Below, piece after piece: positions 1 through 11,148 of a stretch of 64,000 bases of DNA. The translations under genes were made by a program, and so were the position numbers. Below the pieces are notes generated by a model that saw only the letters and a program-made list of their open reading frames with translations, searched no databases and had not been told where the DNA came from. Location: the NCBI RefSeq assembly GCF_025698545.1, contig NC_068569.1, positions 25,234,001-25,298,000 on the forward strand, given 5' to 3'. Position 1 is the first letter of the stretch, and each line of letters starts with the position of its first letter. The stretch comes from Gossypium raimondii (taxonomy: Eukaryota; Streptophyta; Magnoliopsida; Malvales; Malvaceae).

Positions 1-356
1 GCTCGGTCGAGGCTTGAGGAATGCCTTAACCAAAAGTTTTGTCATTTGAACGAAAAACATGTTCAAATCTGAATCTAATAAACATGGTCAAGTTATTTTT
101 AAGTTTTACAAGTTATAAATATTTTTATTTTGAATATAATAAATAACTTTTACATGATAATATGGTCAAATCTGCCTAATAAAAAAACAAATTTTTTATT
201 GATATTTTATTATAGTAGAAATATTATTTAAATGTGATATATTAATATATTAAATCTATAATAATAATTTTTGTATTACTAGTTGTACACATGTGTAGGA
301 ATATATATTGAATGATATACAATTATTGATATTATAATATGTATTATTATATCATG
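1..356. other. AT-rich intergenic DNA
   Basis: No open frame of coding character, RNA gene or recognisable repeat end is visible. The DNA is very AT-rich and lies left of a solo LTR. Confidence 0.5.
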
Positions 357-656
357 TGTTAGAGTTGTATGACCCCAATTCTAAGAGATTGCTTGCAAGT
401 CAAGTTAAACAAAATATATCTTCTTTCTAGAAAATTTAGTATTTATGAGTATAATATATTTAGCATTTATTAACATAATATATTTGACTTTGATTAGAAT
501 TAGGTTTTTTTCAACTTATAAATAGATATACTCGAAATTCTCCTCTGCCCGTGATTTTTTTCCCGAAAGGGTTTTCACGTAAAAATCTGTGTGTTCTTTA
601 TTTTTATTTCTTTTTTTTTTGCGATATATTATTATTACAGATGTTCTATTTTCACA
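357..656 (+). mobile_element. Solo LTR, Ty1/copia-like, with 5-bp TSD
   Basis: A 300-bp block begins TGTTAGAG and ends TTCACA. It is flanked by a perfect direct repeat TCATG (352-356 and 657-661), the expected 5-bp target-site duplication. Inside are a TATA box (TATAAATA, 517-524) and, further on, a C-rich then T-rich stretch like the R/U5 part of plant copia LTRs. No internal region or second LTR is nearby, so this is a solo LTR left by recombination. The 3' end is diverged from the inverted repeat expected of TGTTAGAG. Copia assignment rests on length and style, not on coding sequence. Confidence 0.7.
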
Positions 657-3549
657 TCATGAAATAGTATATATATATATATATATATATTATAATCTAC
701 CATCTTCTATAACTCTTTTACTACATTATTGATCTCATTATAGTATACAACTAATGAACATTATGCTATTTGTATTATTTATGATTAACGATACGTATAT
801 CAACTTCATAAAATATTATATGCATATCAACATTATGAACATGATTAATATAGTTTATATTTAATTGAATTTAGGTAAAAGTTTTAATATATTATATTAG
901 CTTAAATTATAAAATAATATTTAAATTATATATCGTTACCTAAATTATCTTAGTCATTAACAAAACTTCTTAACCATATATATGTTACTTTTTAATTAAA
1001 ATTAAATTAAACATTTTTACTCTCTCTCCCACAATTCTTTCTTCTCCTTTCAATGCAGTTTTTTATTTTTTATTTTTGCAAGTTTTCTTACCATTTATTT
1101 CTACTTAGCTTCTCCCCGGCATTTGGATTTCATGCTTTACTTAAGTTTCTTTCATTATAGAGATCCACTCAACATTAGCTATTTTATTCAAACTATATAG
1201 AAAAGAATGACGAAATTTATTTTTAAGAAAAACAACAAATGGTTTTTGAATTTGGGTGAGAAAAGAATCAAAATCGAAATTTAAAAACAAAAAAGAAGTT
1301 CGCTGGAATCTAAGTTTTGTCATCAAAAATTGAGTTTGGATAAGATTTTCAACGAGTTCTTGGATGAATAACAAAAAGATGAATATTTTTATAAGTTTTT
1401 AAGGAAATAAAATTTAGTTTTTTTTTAAAATTTTAGTTAAAATTGCCACATATCATAAAAGGATTAGTTAAGAGATTTTTTAATGGCTGAGGTAATTTGA
1501 CTAACGGAGTATAATTTAGGTACTATTTATGACAAAAAAAGTTTAGTTACTAACTTAAAAAATGATATACTTTATGTACCATTAAGCCTATCATATTAGA
1601 ATATATTATACATAAAATGTATAATATATTAATGGTTCCATATATATATTTATATTATTATATTATGTAATACCATATTATATAACATAATTTAACATGC
1701 AAGTAACTAGCCGATTAAATCTTAATTCAATTGGTATCAGTATTGTTGCCAATGCAGGAGGATGTGAATTTGAGTGTGCTAAAATACATTATCCTCCTAT
1801 TTAAGGGTTGGGGAAGAATTATGGATAATTCTAAGCATTATATAAAAAAAGTAGATATGATAATAATGAAATTAAAGTTAAAAAAAAACATGTAACTATA
1901 CTATGCTATCCCATATCTCATTATTATATCGGGTAAATTACACCATTAGTCATCCAATCCCAAGTATTATCCACATTTAATATCTTACCCATTACCCTAT
2001 TAAATCGTGGGGGTCATGTGGCTTCTTTTCTTCCTCTTTTTTATTTTATTTCCACTCGAGTTTCCATCTAATTAAAATATTTCAACCTATTTCCCCCCTA
2101 ATATCCATTTCATTTGCCATTTTATTTAGTTGTTTCGCCATTTTGATTTATTTCAATTCTGAAATAAATGAATTCTAGAGTAAATTGCACCAATGGTTTC
2201 TAAACTATTACTCACATTTTAAATTGATCCTTAAATTTTGAAGCATTCTAATCACATCCTAATTTTGGAGATTATATTAATCAAGTTATTTCATTACTAA
2301 AATTGTTAATTTTACTGTTGACATATTAGTCTTATACGGAATAGTTTAAAAATAAGAATAAAAAGTAAGCCTTAGAGTTAAAAAAGGTTAAAAGTAAAAA
2401 GAAGACTCTACCACATAAACTATAGTAAAAACATGAAAATCAAAACCAAATTAAAACTATAAACTATAAATAAGAAAAAGCCTAAAATTAAAGAACCAGC
2501 GATATCAAAATTACAAGGAGATTTGTCGTTTTACCTTTTTTCAATTCAACTTGTTTTTCTTTATGTTAATTTATGGTTTAATTTTTTAATTATAAATTAT
2601 TCCACCTAAGATTCGATGTATGGTGATATTAACAATTTTAATTACAAAAAACTTGATTGATATAATCTCTAAAATTTAAGAACGTAATTAAAATATTTTA
2701 ATGTGTCATAAAAGGATTAGGTTGGTTTTGGGAAATTTTTGAATTTTGATAGGGTTATTCAGATTTTTTAGGTTCATTTAGGGGATATTTATCTTTTTTT
2801 TTTAGTGTTGTAAGGGTTTTGGGTTGATCTACTCTTGCGTTTGAGATAAAGGTTTAGGTTAGGGTTAGGGTTTTGCAGAAAAATAAACCAGTGTAGTCAC
2901 TAAATTATATCTTTTGTTCTAATTATTATTAATTTAATTGAATTTTTTTAAAGGGCCTTTTTAACTATTAAGCATTTTTTAATGTAGTTAATTTTCTATT
3001 GAGATATCATGCAGTAGACTAAGACACAAATTCCTTGAAAAATGTCAACCGAATTGGCATCACTTAATAACACTAAAATTGCACTTATCTTGAAAAATGA
3101 AATTAATAGTTTAAATGCAGAATTTCTTGACCATCGGTCCATCACTAGAAAAAAAAAAAAAAAGGTTAGAAAAGAAGCAATTCGTGTGTAGGAAATAAGG
3201 TTGTAAGACCCTGTTGGAAAAAGTACAAGTCCAGAGGCTGAAATGAAAATAGTCTGCGCAAGGTAAACAAAAAGAAGAAAGCATACCAAATCTTACACAT
3301 ACAGTTTTTATTTGAATTTATTTATTTTTTGGAGGATCACAACGAGATAATTTTCCTTAAAAAGTATAAAGAATTGATGATTATAAACTCGGAATTGACC
3401 TTGAAACTCTTACTCCCCACCCCCTCAGAAAAAACCAAAAGAAGAAAAAAAGAGAATTGAACTACTTAACTCTGTTACACAAGTCCAATCATCCAATGCC
3501 AATAAGGATATATTTGTTGATGGAAATCGCCAAGATATCTAATTTTCAT
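657..3549. other. AT-rich intergenic DNA with minor repeats
   Basis: No gene is supported here. It contains an (AT)n tract at 668-691, a dispersed repeat at 1715-1860, an A-rich tract near 3147-3163, and a short TTAGGG-like stretch near 2856-2878. The part just below 3550 is the 3' flank of the minus-strand adenylate kinase gene. Confidence 0.4.
1715..1860 (+). repeat. Dispersed repeat, possibly SINE-like, copy 1
   Basis: This stretch reads as CTTAATTCAATTGGTATCAG, then GGAGGATGTGAATTTGAGTG and a TTATCCTCCTATTTA tail. A related copy lies in reverse complement at 9262-9365, sharing the CTTAA-TTGAT/GGTAT part and the AGGATGTGRRTTYRAGTG part. The two conserved blocks are spaced like the A and B boxes of tRNA-derived SINEs, but the match to box consensus is weak, so the class is open. 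Confidence 0.4.
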
Positions 3550-6500
3550 TTATGCGGCCAGAGATCCAGAATTCACCTTCCTTTGCTCACCTACATGTGT
3601 AAGAGCAGCATCAATTTGTGCAAACACATGTTCCTTGGCCTCATTTCCATTAACCTGAAGATACAAACATTATATTCCTTCATTTAATATATAATCCAAG
3701 ATGATTGAACTCAATAGAACCCAGTAACCAGTTTTTCTGCCAAATTTTGAATTTAGCAGACGATAGCTTCATCTTTGGAATGGTCTCAAACAATACGGCA
3801 GTCTGTATATTTCATAATAACATGATAATACCTCCACTAATCCTTGTGTCTTTCAATTTTAATTCTCAGAAATAGTTACCAGCAATATTAATCTTGAAGT
3901 CAATTAACACATCAAACACGAAATTTTAAGCTGATACAAGTTGACATTTTCAAGCATCAATAACATAAGCAATCAGAACAATAATCCAGGGTTTAAGCAC
4001 ATTACTGCAGAAAGAACAAGAAGTCGAAATTTGAAGCTAATGATGCTGACATATAACTGGGATCCTAAAAAAAGGAATAATGACTTATGCACATCCTCAT
4101 GCTTAGACAGTTTAGACTCTACTTGGTTCATCTGGCAAGGGCATTTCAGATGTTGACTCTTTGCCATCGTAAAAAATAGTACTTCATGAAACATTTCCTA
4201 GCAATCTGTTCCGAAGTCTCACATTAGTCGTTGACATCAGACATCAACTTTCACTACCCACGTGTTATGGTTGCCTTTGTGGGCAAGACAAGAAGTCAGA
4301 AGCGCCAAAAATAGAAGGACAAGTAAATTTCTTTTAGTAGTATTCTTAATTAGAACGATTTTTTAACAAGTATTTTATTATAATTAAAAGTCCTCTGATT
4401 ATAGTTTTTTAGTTTCTTACTCAACAAGAATAAAACCTCATGTAACCTCTATTTAAGAGGACAATTTTTAGTAATAAAATAAGACAAATTATTCCAATTT
4501 ACAAAGGTCAAGACTCTTTCTTTTAACAAGTCTAAAGTTAGGAGATCTCTTCAACAGGTTCTAAGGTTAGGAGCTCCCTTTGGCCCGTTCCATATATTAA
4601 TTATAAGTTATTCATGTGGTAGGAACCACAATAAGGGAAAGGCTTCCTCAACTAAAGTAAGCTTTCCCATGAACTGCTGATAACTCAATCTATAACCTAC
4701 GACCATAACAACTTGGTATCAAAGCCAAACATTAGGTGATCCCATTCCCATCGTAAAAAAGGAGTTGATGGCTTTGTTACAAGAAATTCAAAGAATTAAT
4801 GAAGAAAGAGTTGGAAAAGCCAAGTCCTGAATGGCAGCAAACCATATTCGAATTGAAGTACAGGTATTGGGTATGTGTCTAGGTCTTTGACTCATCAATC
4901 GAGTTAAACTCAAGACTCGAGGATACGGCACAAAAGAATATAAGAAAAGGATACAGGTCCAAGGACTCGTTTTATGTGCACTTAAAAACTAATATTTTCA
5001 AGTAATATATAATACATTAATATTATACATAATTTATATATTGAATTATTTATTATTTGGATTGGATTTATACTGAATTAAAATAATTTTAAAAAATAAA
5101 ATAACCTAAAATATATTAATTTAGCAAGTATTTTATTGCAATTAAAAGTCCTGAATTTTAGTTTCCTAATGTAACCTCCATTTAAGGGTCAATTCTTAGT
5201 AATAAAATAAGATATAAATCATTCCAATTTATAGAGGTTTTAAGACTCTCTTCCTAACAAGTCTTAAGGTCAGGAACTCCCTTTGACAAGTTCATAATTG
5301 ATCATAGCTTATTTACATGGTAGGAATCGAAAAAAAGGGAAAATCTTCCTCAATCAAAGCAGACTTTCTTATAAAAATCACACAGTGACTCGATCCATAA
5401 CCAGTGACCATAACACCACACTAGTATTCTCAGTAGCCTACCATCTCTGGTGCCACAATATTCCTTTTTTTCCTATACTGCCCTTTGTTCACATTATTCC
5501 AATAATTCGATGACTTGAAAATTGAAAGCTAGCCTTTAATAGTCTAATTTGATCTTATCAAATGGTTTTCAACAAAATAAATAACCAAAGATCTAGAAAC
5601 AAGAGTTCAACCAATATGGCTGGATTTGTTTGGATCTTCAGTTAAATCTAGTAAAATTGTAAAGAAATTCTAGCCTCATATAAGGTGAGAATAAAGGAAC
5701 TGAATTGAAAAGAATAAATAGAAGGCAGAAAAAATTGAATGAAAATCATAGCAAAAAGTGAAATATTTCAAGGAAAGAAGTAGCCATTATTGGTTTGATG
5801 AGTCTCAAAAGAAAAGATTTCTGTACCTTATGGTCTTGGACAAACGAGTTCACTTGAGACTTGAGATAAATGACAATGCTTTTTTTTGAAAGGATTTGAA
5901 AATTAAGTATAATTTAATTTTAAAAATTACTCTCAACACTTAATTTTACAACAAGATGCTTTTCCTTCTTTTACTTTTTGTAATTAGAAAATTAAAATTT
6001 TCGCCTCCAACTTCCAACATTTCAATTGAAAATTGACTGGTAAATTTTATCCATGGTCCCTACCCTTTTAATTTGGATCTACTTTAGTTCCTAACCTTTA
6101 CATTGTCCAGTCCCTAACTGGCATATCATGAGGACATTCCCTCGACACTCCCATGGATATTTTTCTCAGTTAATGAAAAATGTGACAAAAGGACCGAAGT
6201 AAAATCACTTGAAAGATACAAATAGAACAAAATTGTAGTTAGGAACTAATGACTAGAGTAAAATGTTCGAGCTCATTGATAGAATTTACTTGGAACTAGC
6301 CATTTTATGTCACCAAGCCAATACTCTTATTTTCCCATTTTAACCAGAAAAATCCTTTTATATTACACATCATCAAGTTAGCCAAAACTTAAATTATGAG
6401 AAAGCATTCCATTCACCACCAGTAAAATTCTAGGCTCAACAAGCAATGTTCCTAGGGTGACACATACTCCTCAGGGTGCAATACTTTTCAAGAAAATAAT

Positions 6501-8140
6501 AATTAGAGCAGAAGTGGGATAAGTGGAAACATCTAAACTCACTCGTGGAGTTGAAAAGTTTTCACTGCAAAGGCATCAAAGACCACCTCTGATTTATGTC
6601 GCATTAAAATGAATGAATTTAACAAATTTTCTTATTCATAAGAAAACCCTGATCAAAAAAGTGTTTGGCTATTAATTTAGGAAGACCAAAATTTGAATCT
6701 CTATTAATTATAAAACCAAACCAAACTGCATATATAATTCAGTTTTTTCATTTTCTCATCTTTATTTGCATGATCCTATGCAAGCTTTGAATTAAATCAA
6801 TTAATGACATAGAGAAAGAAGTTAACATGCCTTGACTGTGATATCTTTATATACAGAGAGCACAGCATCCACATTTTGATGATGTGTGCGTAGCCGCAAC
6901 TTCACCTACAAATTTCAAATAAGAGAATGCAATTTGTCAATTTAACAAGAAGGCACAACTACAAATGAAGAAGAATCCCCAAAAATTAAAAGCACACATA
7001 ATCCCCGCTCAATAACAATCAAACAAGGAATATCAGACATGCCTTTTCTTCAGTATCATCAAATCGTTGTGTAAGCCTGGATGCAATTTCATCGTTCTCC
7101 GGGGGTGAATATTTCAAGTGGTATATCTTCCCCGTAAGAGGGTCTAACCTTCGTCCAACCACTCTCTCAACAAGAATGTCTTCAGAAACCTGGAAACAAG
7201 TTGCACATGTTACATTAGAATACACTTACTGTTTTATACTAATTTACAAATGAGGGAATAACAGGATGCAGTATGTTGTTGATGAATTAAAAGAGCAACA
7301 AAACATTCTTACATCCAACAAAATGAAAACATCAGGACGGATCCCATAATCTTCAAGAGCAGCTGCCTGGGATGAGCTCCTAGGATAGCCATCTAAAAGC
7401 CAACCCCTTTGTTGAGAATCAGGTTGCAGCAGACGCTCCTTGACCATCTAATGCCAAAACTATAGGATTCATGAATAGGAAAAGCATTCTATATGAAGTG
7501 AACAATATCTACCCTACCATAACAACTATTTCATTAGGGACTAATTCTCCTTTCTCCATGTATTCCTTTGCTAGCTTCCCGTTTTCACTAGCGGCGGCAA
7601 CTTCTGCTCTCAGTAAATCTCCAGCAGCAATATGCACCAAACCATACTGAATAAACAAATATTATCATTTTATCCTTCCTTTATTAAAAAAAATTAACTT
7701 CAGTTGAAAATAAGAAAAATCAATGCAAACATATAAAGAGATCTTACTTTTTGGGTGATGAGCTCACATTGTGTACCTTTACCAGAAGCCGGAGCCCCAG
7801 ATATGATTACCTTCAACGGCTCTGCCTTCCCCGAAGCGGCAACCTGCCATCATCCACGATTTTTTTTTAAAAAAAAGCAGCAAAATCCAAACACAGATTC
7901 AAATAGGAAGTAATAAGTGAAAGCGTAGAAGTGAGCAGGGAAAATTACGAGGAAATTGGGGGCATTTGAGGAGGGGAGCTTCTTGAAACGGTAACGCGTT
8001 TGATTAGAACGGAGAGTGAGGGGAGTGAAAGATGAGTGAGAACGGAGGAATAGATTAGGGTTGGGGTTAGGGAACTTACTAGAATGAGGGGAAAGGGAGG
8101 GAGACAAAGAAAGGGAGGGAGAAAAAGAAGTGCTGCCCAT
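3550..8140 (-). CDS. AMK2: Adenylate kinase, chloroplastic (AMK2-type)
   Basis: Interconverts ATP + AMP and 2 ADP, here probably in plastids. Seven exons (minus strand): 7949-8140, 7748-7843, 7518-7646, 7313-7447, 7043-7189, 6831-6905, 3550-3654; all junctions are phase 0 and the product is 292 residues. Residues 1-64 are rich in Ser, Pro and basic residues with almost no acidic residues, like a transit peptide. The P-loop GAPASGKGT is at 80-88, DGYPRS at 158-163, the LID segment GRRLDPLTGKIYH follows 195, and RLTQRFDDTEE is at about 222-232. All key AMP and ATP contacts look intact. Introns 5 and 6 need GC donors (AAG|GCATGT in both); the frame closes only with these. Intron 6 is 3.2 kb and holds an LTR element. 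In-frame ATGs also lie at 8149 and 8194; 8140 was chosen as the start nearest the transit-like sequence and after the GA repeat. Confidence 0.9.
4263..5415 (+). mobile_element. Truncated non-coding LTR retrotransposon in intron 6 of the adenylate kinase gene
   Basis: The left LTR (4263-4710, 448 bp) begins TGTTATGG and ends CCATAACA, an exact terminal inverted repeat. A tRNA-Met-type primer binding site follows (TGGTATCAAAGC, 4714-4725). The right LTR copy is 5'-truncated: it aligns to the left one from about 5122 and ends CCATAACA at 5415. Flanks are CCACG (4258-4262) and CCACA (5416-5420), a TSD with one mismatch. The 400 bp between LTRs keep only a short gag-like beginning near 4768 and no pol. 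It is therefore a deletion derivative or a TRIM/LARD-like non-autonomous element. It lies on the strand opposite to the host gene. Confidence 0.75.
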
Positions 8141-8151
8141 TATTAGCATTA

Positions 8152-8188
8152 TCTCTCGCTCTCTCTCTCTCTCTCTCCCTCTCTCTGT
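8152..8188. repeat. (CT)n/(GA)n microsatellite in the adenylate kinase leader
   Basis: An almost pure CT tract; on the coding minus strand it reads GAGAGA just upstream of the start codon at 8140. GA repeats are common in plant 5' leaders. An upstream in-frame ATG at 8194 would translate the tract as Arg-Glu repeats and join the kinase frame; I do not use it as the start. Confidence 0.8.
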
Positions 8189-8194
8189 GGACAA

Positions 8195-8700
8195 ATCTAG
8201 ACCAACTTAGAAAAATCTATCGCCTCTTCCTTCTGACACCCACATCCCTCCCCCTTCCCTCCCTAAATTATATACTATGCAAACAAAAATTTTGAAAATT
8301 GAAAATATATAAAATAAGAAAATAATTATCTTATGTTTTATAAAATTAAAAAATTAAAACAAATGTTTTTAATTTTAAATCTAATTATTATATTTATTCC
8401 GTTTCAAACATATTTAAAAACAAACATATTTTTTCAACTTTATAAAAAAATAGGGTACTAAATATGTTTTCATATTTTAATTATTTAAAAATGCTTTTTT
8501 AATTATTTTAATTTTCTTCAATATTAATTATCTCTTAAAATTTTTCATAAATTTTATATTATTTTGTTAATAATATGATCACGAAATTAAAGCATAATAA
8601 TATATAAGTTTATTTTTAAAAAAATGATAATTAATATTATATTCACTTTTTTTAATAATTTCATTATAGGTTCTTATTGTATTTATTATTTTTAACATTA
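8195..8700. other. AT-rich upstream region of the adenylate kinase gene
   Basis: A pyrimidine-rich stretch at 8220-8265 is followed by AT-rich DNA with no coding features. The promoter must lie here, but I cannot point to a convincing TATA box. Confidence 0.35.
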
Positions 8701-8714
8701 TATCTAGAACTACT

Positions 8715-9255
8715 CATAGACCTATTCATGGACCGGGCTACTCACCCAGACCCGACTGAAATTTGAGAGGGTTTGAGTAAAAAAATTAGGCCAAAAAATA
8801 GGTTTTGACAAAAAAATTAGGCCCGTTTAAAATATGAGACAAACTCGAGCTTGAATATTTAAGGCCCAAGTTTGACTTGACTATTTTTAAGTTTATAATA
8901 TTTTATATTATGTTATTTTAATATATTATGTAATTTAGAACACATTGAAAAATAAACATATACTAAATATATAATACTATAATGTAAACATTAAAATAAT
9001 GTTAAGATAACTATATAAAAAATCAATAAATAAAAGAATATAAAATTGTTAAATATTAAAATAATATAATATAAATATTTTTAAAAAAATTTAAAAAATG
9101 TGCTGGGCCTAAAATGAGTTTGGGTTAGTCTTTTGCAAATATGAGCGAGTTTTGGACTAAAATTTAAGCCCATATTTCGGGTCGGGCCAAGCTTGAACAA
9201 ATATAAAATATATTAATATCATGCTTAGGCCCGACTCATGAACACCTCTACTCTC
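8715..9255. repeat. Dispersed repeat with GGGCC/CCCGA-rich ends
   Basis: The ends carry related GC-rich words (GACCGGGCTACTCACC near 8730; GGCCCGACTCATGAACACC near 9227) around an AT-rich core. A diverged partial copy begins at about 26453 in the opposite orientation (AGAGGTGTTTATAGGTTGAG). No coding capacity. The class is unknown; a non-autonomous DNA element is possible. Confidence 0.45.
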
Positions 9256-9261
9256 CAACAC

Positions 9262-9365
9262 ATAAATAAAAAAATAATATGCTTTAGTGCACTTGAACCC
9301 ACATCCTCTTGAATTAATAATAATGCCCATGTCAATCAAGTTAAGACTTAATATTGACTTTAAAT
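9262..9365 (-). repeat. Dispersed repeat, possibly SINE-like, copy 2
   Basis: In reverse complement this matches the repeat at 1715-1860: CTTAACTTGATTGACATG, then AGAGGATGTGGGTTCAAGTG. The second block resembles a pol III B box (GGTTCAAG). The short open frame across it has no coding character. Confidence 0.4.
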
Positions 9366-9858
9366 ACACAATATTTTGAAACTATTTTAAAATAGACATA
9401 TTATAATAGTAGATGTTATTAAAATTTTATTTTTATATATAGTTTTTAACTTAATTTTAATTATTAATTAGTGAATGTAGAATATTAATTAAATTTAAAT
9501 ATTGTGACTATTAAATAATTTATTGTAACATTAATTATATCTTTAAATATTTATTTTAATTTTAATATTGTATTTAATTTGTAAAATTAATGATAAACTT
9601 AAAAGATTTTAAAATAATTTAAAATTTATAGTGATTTATTATGTGAAATTGCAAGTTGAATTATTATATATAAATAAATTGAAATGACTTATTATAAATA
9701 AAAAATATGATTTGCAAAAACACCATTAAAATTTATATAAAACATGCAAAGGAGGTTATATTGCAACTTTCCTTCCAGAAATACTTTCATTCATTGCCAC
9801 ATGTCAAATTTTTATAATATGAACACGTTACAAACTTAAGAGCCTTATAATATATAAA
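9366..9858. other. AT-rich intergenic DNA
   Basis: Very AT-rich, with no gene or bounded repeat that I can support. Confidence 0.4.
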
Positions 9859-11148
9859 CTTAATTCATGATTTTACCCTTGAAGTATATTCATTTTTCAC
9901 ATTGGTACCTAAATTTTTTATCCTAATTTGGTATCTATAGTATGTGCCCATTATATTTTTAGTCCATTTTGATAGACATTAAAAAAATCTTATAGCCAAT
10001 CACAAAACGCCATTAGGCGTATTTATGTGAAAAATTATTTTATTAAATGTATATAAACATTAAAAATATAAAATGGAAATAAATGTATAAAAAATTCAGA
10101 AAATATTTATAATCTAGAAAAAGAACAAATAAATTATAAAATTTACAAACATAAAAATTAAATTTTATTATATTTTTCAAATTTTATATATTATTTTGGC
10201 TTTTAAAATTTTAAAATTATATATTTTAAAATTTTATAAAAATATTTTAAAATTTTATATACTATATATGATTTTTGTTTCATTTTAGTAAACATAATAT
10301 ATATAATATTAAAAATAAAAAAGACACGTAATGCATTCTAATAATGTTACGTGGTTGGTTAACTCTGGTAAACCAAAACATTTATTTTACTTTGATCGAC
10401 TGTTGACCGGCGTTGATCAACCACGTGGCACTATTAGAATACACAACGTGTCCTTTATTATTATTTTAATATTATGTATTATATTGATTAAAAATATAAA
10501 ACAAATTATATATAATATATTAAAATAAAGTTTAAAATATTTTTTATAAAATTCTAAAACATATAATTATATATTTTAAAATTGAAAATAATATATAAAA
10601 TTGAAAAATGGTATAAAAATTAAAAATTAAATTTCAAGTAATTGCAAAAAAAAGAATTTAAATACCTTTTAGAATTTTAGAATTATATATATTAGAATTT
10701 TATATAAAAATTAAACTTTTGTTTTTAAAATTTAAATTTTTTATAATTTTTACAAGTTTTACATTTTGTAATAATATTATTACTTTCAACCAATTTATTT
10801 TCAATTATCTTATTTTTAATTTTAATTTTATAATTTAAATATTTTCTAGATTTTATGTATTTTTCTAATTTTTATATATTTATTTTCATCTTTATATTTT
10901 TAATGTGTATATACATTTAATAAAAGAAAATATTTATTTTCTTTACATACATATGTCACGTGACACTTTGTGATTGGTTATAATATTTTTTAACTTCGTA
11001 AAAAATGGACTATAAAATATAACAGAGGCATACTTTAGGTACCAAATTGGGAAATGGTTGATACTTTAGGCATCAAATTGAGACAAAAAAAATTTAAGTA
11101 CCAAAGTGGGAAAATATGTATACTTCAAAGGCCCAATTGTGAATTAAG
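9859..11148. mobile_element. Long palindromic non-autonomous element, about 1.29 kb
   Basis: The left arm, starting CTTAATTCATGATTTTACCC, is matched in reverse complement by the right arm ending near 11148. Pairing continues inward through TTGGTACCTAAATT-like and GTCCATTTT-like words to a centre near 10390, where ACACGTAATGCATTCTAATA on the left faces its diverged complement at about 10433-10454. The element could fold into one hairpin. No transposase is encoded; the frame at 10331-10528 simply crosses the centre. Shorter relatives with the same outer sequence lie at about 42713-43106 and 49207-49612. Confidence 0.6.

Noticed and set aside
2856..2878. Telomere-like TTAGGG repeats
   Set aside because: Only two to three imperfect units (GGTTAGGGTTAGGGTTTT); too short for an interstitial telomere and not the plant TTTAGGG register throughout.
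7019..7225. Reading adenylate kinase exon 5 through to its in-frame stop as a short isoform
   Set aside because: The extension (ACLIFLV) has no family counterpart, while use of the GC donor at 7042 restores the conserved KLRL sequence of the next exon.
10331..10528. Open frame in the centre of the palindromic element
   Set aside because: It spans the hairpin centre, has no domain, and ends in AT-rich low-complexity sequence.
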